A stretch of 11,410 nucleotides of DNA from Candidatus Magasanikbacteria bacterium CG1_02_32_51 (lineage in GTDB: Bacteria; Patescibacteriota; Patescibacteriia; Magasanikbacterales; UBA922): positions 1 to 11,410 of the forward strand of contig MNVC01000034.1 of the NCBI GenBank assembly GCA_001871435.1, written 5' to 3'. Of this stretch, positions 1-6,300 are shown piece after piece. The notes below the pieces were generated by a model, which saw only the letters and a list, made by a program, of their open reading frames with translations, was not told the origin of the DNA and made no database searches. Position numbers and translations under genes: made by a program. Every line of letters starts with the position of its first letter. Position 1 is the first letter of the stretch.

Positions 1-245
1 GAAGCCACTGGCAGATTGAAAACGGTTTGCATTATGTCAAAGATGTTACCTTTAAAGAAGATCAATCCAGAATCAGAACCGGCAATTCTCCTCAGAACAA
101 ATCATTGATTATTGATATCGTTATTAATATATTTAGAAAAAATAATTATACAAATATGGCGCAGGCAATCAGATTAGTCGGGAATGATATAAAATTAATG
201 TGGAAAATGATTATAGCGTAAGACGACCGTGCCGGCGACCCTTCT
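1..245 (+). mobile_element. ISAs1-family insertion sequence, 3' end only
   Basis: The window opens inside an insertion sequence. The transposase reading frame ends at 221. It is followed at about 223-245 by a GC-rich stretch (gacgaccgtgccggcgaccc) that stands out from the AT-rich surroundings and is the likely right terminal repeat. The left end lies outside the window, so neither the inverted-repeat partner nor the target duplication can be tested. The outer boundary near 243-245 is inferred from the composition change and from where the neighbouring coiled-coil gene stops looking native. Confidence 0.7.
3..221 (+). CDS. ISAs1-family transposase, C-terminal fragment (5' end outside window)
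   Basis: The frame is open from base 3 and reads SHWQIENGLHYVKDVTFKED and onward to a stop at 219-221. The HWxIEN-LHYVLDVTFxED-SRIRxGN-PQN signature followed by a short helical tail (FRKNNYTNMAQAIRLVGNDIKLMWKMI) is characteristic of the C-terminal DDE domain of ISAs1-family (H-repeat-associated) transposases. The E of the IEN/ED region belongs to the catalytic end of the DDE fold. The TTG at 27 is internal and not a start. About 72 residues are visible of a protein usually near 370 residues. Nothing in the visible part is frameshifted, so the element may be intact upstream. Confidence 0.85.
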   Translation, partial: SHWQIENGLHYVKDVTFKEDQSRIRTGNSPQNKSLIIDIVINIFRKNNYTNMAQAIRLVGNDIKLMWKMIIA

Positions 246-893
246 TGATTCAGAATTACAATCATACTCATCCTTATAAGCTTTTTCTAAAGTTGGATCA
301 AATTCTTTAGAAAGAACAGCAAACCAAGAAACTGTTCGAGGATCCTTGTCTTTAATTTCTTTCAAAAAGGCAATAGCAGCATCTTTAGCATATTCTGGAA
401 TATCTTCTGAATCTGTTATTTCTTGTTCTGCTTGTTCCAAAATAGATTCTGCAGTTACTTCTTTTTCTGTATCTTCTACTTCTTGTACTTCTTGATGACT
501 TTCAGAAACACCCTCTGTACTTTTTTCTGGCTTGTCATTTAAAACATCTAAACGTCGCTGGAGTTCTTGAATTTTTGTGTTCACTGTTTTAATCTCTTCT
601 TCAATACCAGATATTTCAGCCTGTATTTCTGCTATAATGTCTTCAGGAAACCCTTCCATATCCATACCTTTTGCTTCTTGCAATCCTACTGTCAACTTTT
701 CTAACTTAGCACTACTTTCCCCCATTTTTTCTTTAATTTGTGTCCCCTCTTGTTCTTTTTGATTACTTTCTTGTTCTTGTCTAGCACGTTCTTGAACTTC
801 TTGTGCATCCTGTTCTTCTTTTTTCTGTATTTTTACTGTCTCACCAGCACTTTTAAGAGATTGCAATCTAGATAATCTATTTTCAATTGACAT
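195..893 (-). CDS. Coiled-coil hypothetical protein, C-terminus probably replaced by ISAs1 end
   Basis: The product is 232 residues and not a family I recognise. Residues about 1-60 are very rich in Q, E and K (QEVQERARQEQESNQKEQEG). Residues about 58-118 form a likely coiled coil (LEKLTVGLQEA, then IQAEISGIEEEIKTVNTKIQELQRRLDVL). An acidic, probably disordered linker follows to about 165, then a short folded segment (EYAKDAAIAFLKEIKDKDPRTVSWFAVLSKEFDPTLEKAYKDEYD). There is no signal peptide or membrane segment. The last about 17 residues (RVAGTVVLRYNHFPH) are read from the presumed ISAs1 terminus and overlap the transposase stop region, so the natural C-terminus has probably been lost. Upstream, an IS30 element ends within about 10-20 bp of the ATG, so the native promoter is probably gone too. 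No clear Shine-Dalgarno precedes the ATG. The gene may be a decaying remnant. Confidence 0.7.
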   Translation of the reverse strand: MSIENRLSRLQSLKSAGETVKIQKKEEQDAQEVQERARQEQESNQKEQEGTQIKEKMGESSAKLEKLTVGLQEAKGMDMEGFPEDIIAEIQAEISGIEEEIKTVNTKIQELQRRLDVLNDKPEKSTEGVSESHQEVQEVEDTEKEVTAESILEQAEQEITDSEDIPEYAKDAAIAFLKEIKDKDPRTVSWFAVLSKEFDPTLEKAYKDEYDCNSESRRVAGTVVLRYNHFPH

Positions 894-913
894 ATATTAG
901 GTAGTCCCCAACT

Positions 914-930
914 TCTAACGCAACAGTGTT
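914..930. repeat. IS30 terminal inverted repeat, left
   Basis: The sequence TCTAACGCAACAGTGTT matches the inverse of 1957-1973 at 15 of 17 positions. The transposase stop codon (929-931) lies inside this repeat, so the coding sequence runs right up to the element end. Confidence 0.8.
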
Positions 931-1921
931 AAGAATTAATTAATTTGTTAAACACCTCAAAAGGTGTGTGATAACCCAATGTTTTTCTCGGTCGTCCATT
1001 CAATTGGTTCTGTGCCCTTTTCACTTCATATCTAGATACTTTGTTAAATTCCGTTCCTTTAGGAAAATATTGTCTAATCAGTCCATTGGTATTTTCATTC
1101 GTCCCTCGTTCCCAAGGACTCCTAGGATGAGCGAAATATACTTTTACACCGGTAATCTTGGTAAACAGTTTGTGTTGAGCCATTTCACGCCCTTGATCGT
1201 AGGTCATCGTTAATTTCATTTGTTGAGGAAGTTTTTTTACTTCTTTGGCAAATGCCTTAGCTACTTCTTCAGCATTTCTGCTTTTAACCGGGATGAGGAT
1301 AACCGTGCGGGTCGTGCGCTCTACTAGAGTGCCAAGAGCCGAACGGTTGTTCTTTCCAACAATTAGATCACCTTCCCAATGGCCGGGGATAATCCTGTCC
1401 TCCACCTCTTTGGGTCGTTCCTCAATACTGAGCATATCCTCTAGTTTCCGCTTGGCCTCCACCCCTCGTCGTTGTTTGTGACGATGTTTCCGGTTTTGTC
1501 TTAAACAAGCCAGTAGCTCTTTTTTAAGAGCGCCCTTGGGCAAAACAAACAGGTAGGTATAAATGGATTCAGGGGATATTCTCATAGTCATGTCAGTAGG
1601 ATAATCCATTTTCAGAGTTTCTGCAATCTGGGTGGGTGACCACTTTTTTCGCAACTTGCGGTAAACATACCGTTTGAGCTTCAAGTTGTCATCCAGAGCG
1701 TATTTACCACCTTTTCTTTTCTCGCTATTTCTGATTGACCTAGCTTGCGCCTTACTGGCACGGTAGGTATACTTATTACAGCTACCAGCTTTAACTTCAC
1801 GGCTGACTGTACTGGTAAACCGACCCAATAATTTAGCGATACATTGAAAAGAACACTTTTGAGCGAGCATCCGACTGATTTCCTCCCGCTCATCTACACT
1901 TAATCTTTTATATTTATTCAT
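929..1921 (-). CDS. IS30-family transposase
   Basis: This is a full-length 330-residue DDE transposase that cuts and joins IS30 ends. An N-terminal helix-turn-helix lies at about 7-43 (LSVDEREEISRMLAQKCSFQCIAKLLGRFTSTVSREV), typical of the family and used to bind the terminal repeats. A second basic, DNA-binding region follows to about 165. The rve/RNase H-like domain begins near 178 with PGHWEGDLIVGK. The catalytic residues are D185, D242 (YDQG) and E276 (ERGTNENTNGLIRQ). D242 and E276 are exactly 33 residues apart, the IS30 spacing. The ATG at 1919-1921 gives MNKYKRLS, a normal family start. There are no frameshifts or missing catalytic residues, so the enzyme looks active. Its GC content is higher than that of the flanking genes. 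Confidence 0.97.
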   Translation of the reverse strand: MNKYKRLSVDEREEISRMLAQKCSFQCIAKLLGRFTSTVSREVKAGSCNKYTYRASKAQARSIRNSEKRKGGKYALDDNLKLKRYVYRKLRKKWSPTQIAETLKMDYPTDMTMRISPESIYTYLFVLPKGALKKELLACLRQNRKHRHKQRRGVEAKRKLEDMLSIEERPKEVEDRIIPGHWEGDLIVGKNNRSALGTLVERTTRTVILIPVKSRNAEEVAKAFAKEVKKLPQQMKLTMTYDQGREMAQHKLFTKITGVKVYFAHPRSPWERGTNENTNGLIRQYFPKGTEFNKVSRYEVKRAQNQLNGRPRKTLGYHTPFEVFNKLINS

Positions 1922-1941
1922 ATGAATCTAGCCTAACAGTT

Positions 1942-1958
1942 TTGGCGCTTCGCGCCAA
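1942..1958. other. GC-rich hairpin in the IS30 transposase leader
   Basis: TTGGCGC TTC GCGCCAA is a perfect 7-bp stem with a 3-base loop, just inside the right terminal repeat and 21 bases upstream of the transposase ATG. IS elements often carry such hairpins to damp translation or transcription entering from outside; that role is inferred here. No U-tract follows it. Confidence 0.6.
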
Positions 1959-1973
1959 TAGTGTTGCGTTAGA
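1957..1973. repeat. IS30 terminal inverted repeat, right
   Basis: In the inverse orientation this reads TCTAACGCAACACTATT, the partner of the left repeat at 914-930. It lies about 36 bases upstream of the transposase start codon. Confidence 0.8.
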
Positions 1974-2011
1974 TTCTGGAGTCAAACTAAATAATTTATA
2001 AAATTGTTTAC

Positions 2012-2039
2012 AAAATCAGCCTTTTTCAAGACTGGTTTT
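2012..2039. terminator. Terminator-like hairpin, A-tract/T-tract, copy 1
   Basis: AAAATCAG at 2012-2019 pairs with CTGGTTTT at 2032-2039 (one G-U pair) around a loop containing CCTTTTTCAAGA. It matches the hairpin at 3268-3295 at 25 of 28 positions. It lies beyond the 3' end of the DUF4325-type gene (minus strand) and before the IS30 element. On the minus strand the T-run is formed by the inverse of the AAAA arm and is short, so termination may be weak. Confidence 0.6.
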
Positions 2040-2072
2040 CTTTTCTATAAAATATTATTCGATAAAATAAAT

Positions 2073-2135
2073 AGGAATGACAAACGCCAGTTTGTCCCGT
2101 TTATTAGACTTGGCGAACTGACGTTCGCCACTCCT
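2073..2135. repeat. Pair of inverted REP/BIME-like hairpin units
   Basis: Two 24-base units lie head to head at 2073-2096 and, in inverse, 2112-2135, separated by 15 bases. They match at 18 of 24 positions and all six differences are transitions. Each unit folds: 2079-2085 pairs with 2090-2096 (GACAAAC/GTTTGTC, loop GCCA), and 2111-2118 pairs with 2123-2130 (TGGCGAAC/GTTCGCCA, loop TGAC). Several of the differences between units are paired A-to-G and T-to-C changes that keep the stems intact. No T-run follows, so this is not a standard terminator. Confidence 0.75.
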
Positions 2136-2152
2136 AATTTTCTAAAGCCTCG

Positions 2153-3193
2153 TCACACTTCTCCTTTCGCCCTCTTCAACATAAAAGTAATATTTTCATT
2201 GGCATGGCGGTAATCAATTTTGATATTAGGATATTGACTCTGCCAAACACGAAATATTTCATCAGCAAATCCTTGTCCCACAGTATGTACATCTTTGAAA
2301 TCAAGTGTTATATTTTCAAATTTTTCCATGCCTTCTATAACGCGTTTTGCTTGAGAACGTGAAATCATATTGTCACCAAATTGAAACAATTTTACAATAA
2401 CTTCTGAAGTATTGAAAGTATAGGTTTCTGATGCGGTGTCAGTATATTTGTCAAACAAATCTTTGATAGTTTTTTTAGTATCAAGAGAAATAATAAAGAA
2501 TAATTGTGTACCAAGAAATGACTTAACATCTTCGACAAAAATATCATCCAAAATATTATGAAAAAATAATTTCTTACCAAAACTATGAATAATAAATGTG
2601 TCAGCAATGCGTGAGGTAAAAAATATTCCTTCACCAGTATGTCGTGCTGGATCGGTCGTAGTTTTTCCTTTTAGAAGATTACCAATAGCAACCATGACAT
2701 CTGGAAAATTCTTTTTCTCTTTGATATTGTTGAATATTCCTACTCCTCTATCATCTATACTAAAAGAAATATCTGTTAGCGTACGTACCATCTCTACCGT
2801 TATATTATCTGAATGTGAATGATCAATCGCGTTATTAAGCATTTCAGTAAAACTGTAATCAAGAATATGCAAGACATTATCAGGAATATCTACAAAAATA
2901 CCCGTTTCATTCTTAATTTCTCGCAATACCACATCTTCTTTTAGATCAATATTTTTGTATACTCGACGAAATTTCACAATCTGAGACTTGGCATCTCTGA
3001 CACTTTCTTTATTTGCCAAAACATAAAAAGAGCCTTTGGTCTTACCAAAACGTACTATTTTACCTTCTTCCATCAAGACTTGAAATGCCAAATTGACCCA
3101 GGCACGGGTCTTAGCAGTCTTTCGTACTATTTCAGCGGTAGTAACTTGATCTTTATTGTCAAATTCTGCTAAAATAAGCTGTTTTATGTTCAT
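2153..3193 (-). CDS. Winged-helix / GHKL ATPase / DUF4325 (STAS-like) regulatory protein
   Basis: The product is 346 residues. Residues 1-60 look like a winged helix (LAEF..VTTAEIVRKTAKTRAWVNLAFQVLMEEGKIVRFGKTKGSFYVLA). Residues about 105-240 are a GHKL (HATPase) domain. Its N-box is EMLNNAIDHSHS (E117, N121, D124, H125), its G1 box DDRGVGI (148-153) and its G2 box GEGI (187-190). Residues about 275-340 match the STAS-like DUF4325 fold (RSQAKRVIEGMEKFENITLDFKDVHTVGQGFADEIFRVW). The GHKL part resembles anti-sigma-factor kinases of the SpoIIAB/RsbW type, and the STAS-like part resembles their antagonists, here fused in one chain. No His-kinase dimerisation domain or phosphoacceptor H-box is seen. 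The ATG at 3193 was chosen because the GTG at 3229 lies upstream of the predicted -10. The protein stands alone with no obvious partner gene. Its exact target is unknown. Confidence 0.88.
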   Translation of the reverse strand: MNIKQLILAEFDNKDQVTTAEIVRKTAKTRAWVNLAFQVLMEEGKIVRFGKTKGSFYVLANKESVRDAKSQIVKFRRVYKNIDLKEDVVLREIKNETGIFVDIPDNVLHILDYSFTEMLNNAIDHSHSDNITVEMVRTLTDISFSIDDRGVGIFNNIKEKKNFPDVMVAIGNLLKGKTTTDPARHTGEGIFFTSRIADTFIIHSFGKKLFFHNILDDIFVEDVKSFLGTQLFFIISLDTKKTIKDLFDKYTDTASETYTFNTSEVIVKLFQFGDNMISRSQAKRVIEGMEKFENITLDFKDVHTVGQGFADEIFRVWQSQYPNIKIDYRHANENITFMLKRAKGEV

Positions 3194-3195
3194 AT

Positions 3196-3248
3196 TATAT
3201 ACAATTACTATACAATAATAATATACCACATATTTATATAATTGTCAA
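3196..3248 (-). promoter_or_regulatory. Sigma70-type promoter of the DUF4325 gene with TATACAAT repeats
   Basis: On the minus strand TTGACA (3243-3248) is separated by exactly 17 bases from TATATT (3220-3225), giving a leader of about 20 bases before the ATG at 3193. Two direct TATACAAT copies on the plus strand (3198-3205 and 3209-3216) are 11 bp apart, one helical turn. They cover the transcription start. A third, inverted ATTGTATA lies at 3252-3259, upstream of the -35. These are plausible operator half-sites for the protein's own winged helix; that link is inferred. Confidence 0.75.
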
Positions 3249-3266
3249 GTGATTGTATACTTATAC

Positions 3267-3296
3267 AAAAACCAGCCGTTTTCACGACTGGTTTTT
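3267..3296. terminator. Bidirectional terminator downstream of nrdJ
   Basis: AAAAACCAG (3267-3275) pairs perfectly with CTGGTTTTT (3288-3296), with an inner CG/CG step around the loop TTTTCA. The arm gives a T-run in both directions. It starts 20 bases after the nrdJ stop codon, so it most likely ends nrdJ transcription and insulates the next promoter (-35 at 3243-3248). Confidence 0.85.
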
Positions 3297-3315
3297 ATAA
3301 TACCTAAATAAATTT

Positions 3316-6300
3316 TTAACTACACCCCAAACTCTCTCCACAATTAAGACACTTATAACAACTACCATTTCTTACTGTAATATGACCACAAGTAGGACAA
3401 GCTGGAGCATCACCCATCATTTCTGACAAGGCAGAGTCAACAGCATTCATATTTTCATGAGATACTATTTCAGCTATCACTGGTAATTCTGCTTGTAAAT
3501 TTTCTGGAAAAACATTAACAACTGAGGTAGAATTTTTTAAATTCAAAGTTTCTTGAGTTTTGTTATTTTCAGTATTTCTTATCATGTTTTCAAATTTATT
3601 TTTTTGAATTCCTTTTGGTGGAACTTGAACAAAGTCTGTTCTTCCAAGATATTCCATACCAAAAACACGAAACGCAAAATCAATAATAGAAGTACAATTT
3701 TTGATATTTGGATGATCTGTAAAACCACAAGGTTCAAAGCGAGTAAAGACAAAATTTTCTACATATTTTTCCAGTGGCACACCATATTGCAAACCCATAG
3801 AAACCGAAATCGCAAACATATTTAAAAGACTTCTAACAGTAGCCCCCTCTTTGTACATATCAATAAAAATTTCAGCCAATTTACCATCTGGATATTCACC
3901 AGTACGAAGCCAGACTTGTTGGTTACCAATTTTGACAGCCACAGTAATACCACTGCGTTTGGATGGAAGTCTTCTCTTCTCACCGTGTAAGTAAACACGA
4001 CGCTCAGCCACTTTACCATCTTTGGTATAAGATTCCATGGGAGTTGAAATACCCACATGATGACTCAAAATTTGGCTAGCTTGAAAAACAGCATCATTTA
4101 CTTCTTCTTCAGTAACTGGCAACATTTTGGCAATTTGGTTTATTTGTTCTTTGTTTACTTGCAATAATTTTTCTTCCTTGTCCGCCGTAACCGCCGATTC
4201 GGCGGTGGAGGTGGAGGAGGATTCCTCCTCCATTTCACCTTTAGAAGATGTGGCTAAAGGCTGACTCAATTTACAACCATCACGATAAAGAGCTACAGCT
4301 TTTAGACCAAGTCTCCATCCTCCTTCATAAGCTGTTTTTACTTCTTCAAGGGTTACTTCATTTGGCATGTTGATAGTCTTGGATATTGCTCCAGACAAAA
4401 ATGGTTGGACAGCCGCCATCATCCGAACATGTCCCAAATAATGAATAAACCTTTTCCCTTTTTTACCATTTTTATTAGCAGTATCAAAAACTTTGTAATC
4501 TTCCTCACGCAAGTGTGGAGCACCTTCAATAGTCATCGTACCACATACATAATCATTAGCAGCTTCTATTTCTTCTTTGGTAAATCCTAATTCTTTCAAC
4601 AAATCAAAATTTGGATTATTGTATTTTGTTTCATTGAAACCTAATCTTTGCAAAGTTTCTTCACCTAGTGTCCAAACATTGAAAATAAATTTTATTTCAA
4701 AAGCACCATCAAGAGCTTTGTTGATACTTTCTATATCTTCAATAGTAAAACCTTTCTTTTTCAATGTCTCGGCATTGATATATGGAGCATTGGTGATATC
4801 AGCAGTACCACGCATGTAATTCAAAATATCTTTGATATCTTTTTCATTATAATCCAAATTACGCAAAGCTGTTGGTACTGCTTCATTGACGATACGGAAA
4901 TATCCTCCACCGGCTAATTTTTTGAATTTTACCAGAGCAAAATCTGGTTCTACACCAGTAGTAGCACAATCCATCAACAAACCAATTGTTCCTGTTGGCG
5001 CCAGCAAAGTAGTCTGGGCATTACGATAGCCATAATTTTCACCCATTTCTACAACTTCATTCCAACTTTCACGAGCAGCAGCCAACAAATAAGCTGGAGC
5101 ATATTGAGGATCAATTGCTACAGGTTTGATAGTCAATTTTTCATACTCAGTTATTGGCGCATTGAAAGTGGCACGACGATGATTACGCATGACACGTAAC
5201 ATATCATTTCTATTGGCTTCAAATTTTGGAAAAGTACCTTTGAACTTGGCCATTTCCGCACTAGTTTTATAACTTTCAGCTGTCATCAAAGCAGTTACTG
5301 AACCAGCAAAACCATAAGCTTCATTTGATTCATAAGAAATACCAGCTGTCATAAGTACCGAACCAATATTAGCATAACCAAGACCAAGAGTACGAAAATC
5401 AAAACTACCACGAGCAATTTGTTCACTAGGAAACTGAGCCATAAGTACTGAAATTTCCAAAACAACAGTCATAACACGGACACCATGTTTGAAATCATCC
5501 ACTAAAAAAGTATTATTAGAATTATTATAAAAATGAGCAAGATTGAATGAAGCTAGATTACAAGCAGTATCATCCAAAAACATATATTCAGAACAAGGAT
5601 TGGAACCATTGATATGACCAGATTGTGGACAAGTATGCCATTCATTGATAGTGTCATCAAATTGTAAACCTGGATCAGCACAAGCCCAAGCAGCATAAGC
5701 AATTTCATCCCACAATTTATGAGCTTTGATAGTCTTACAAACACTACCATCAACTCGCCAAGTAAGATTCCAACTACCATCATTTTCAAGAGCAGTCATA
5801 AATTTGTTTGGCACACGCACCGAATTGTTGGAATTTTGTCCAGAGACAGTCAAATAAGCTTCACCTTCATAATCAGAAGGATAACCAGCAGCAATAAGAG
5901 CAGCCACTTTCTTTTCTTCTTCTACTTTCCAATTGATAAATTGTTCAATATCTGGATGATCAAGATCCAAAGTAACCATTTTGGCAGCGCGTCTAGTAGT
6001 ACCACCAGATTTGATAGAACCAGCAGCTCTGTCCCCAATAAGTAACCAACTCATAAGACCACTAGATTTGCCACCGCCTGCCAAAGGCTCACCTCTACCA
6101 CGCAAAACAGAAAAATTGGTACCAGTACCAGAACCATATTTGAAAAGTCTAGCTTCTCTTACCCACAAATCCATAATACCACCTTCATTTACTAAATCAT
6201 CTTTTACAGATTGGATAAAACAAGCATGTGGCTGAGGATGAGTATAAGCATCAGTAGCTTTGGTCATCTCACCATTTTCTGGATCTACATAATAATGTCC

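Larger units (their letters stand above)
904..1983 (-). mobile_element. IS30-family insertion sequence, complete
   Basis: A single transposase gene is bracketed by inverted repeats with a shared 12-base core, TCTAACGCAACA, at 914-925 and in inverse at 1962-1973. This is the TAACGCAACA-type end seen in IS30 relatives. Similarity continues inward (two mismatches in the next five bases) and weakly outward to about 904 and 1983, so the exact tips are uncertain by about 10 bases. No convincing 2-3 bp target duplication could be assigned. The element is visibly more GC-rich than its surroundings, which fits acquisition from another genome. Confidence 0.8.

Noticed and set aside
27..29. TTG as a start codon for a 64-residue protein
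   Set aside because: The frame is open upstream to the window edge and reads the conserved SHWQIENG of ISAs1 transposases, so TTG is an internal leucine.
904..1983. Target-site duplication of the IS30 element
   Set aside because: No 2-3 base duplication fits any of the plausible tips, so it is not claimed.
3194..3229. GTG at 3229 as the start of the wHTH-GHKL-DUF4325 gene
   Set aside because: It lies upstream of the predicted -10 (3220-3225) and adds a low-complexity MVYYYCIVIVYN stretch. The ATG at 3193 gives a normal winged-helix N-terminus.
5719..6235. Plus-strand reading frames opposite nrdJ, and similar frames opposite IS30
   Set aside because: They are antisense shadows of strongly conserved genes, with no family similarity or ribosome-binding site.
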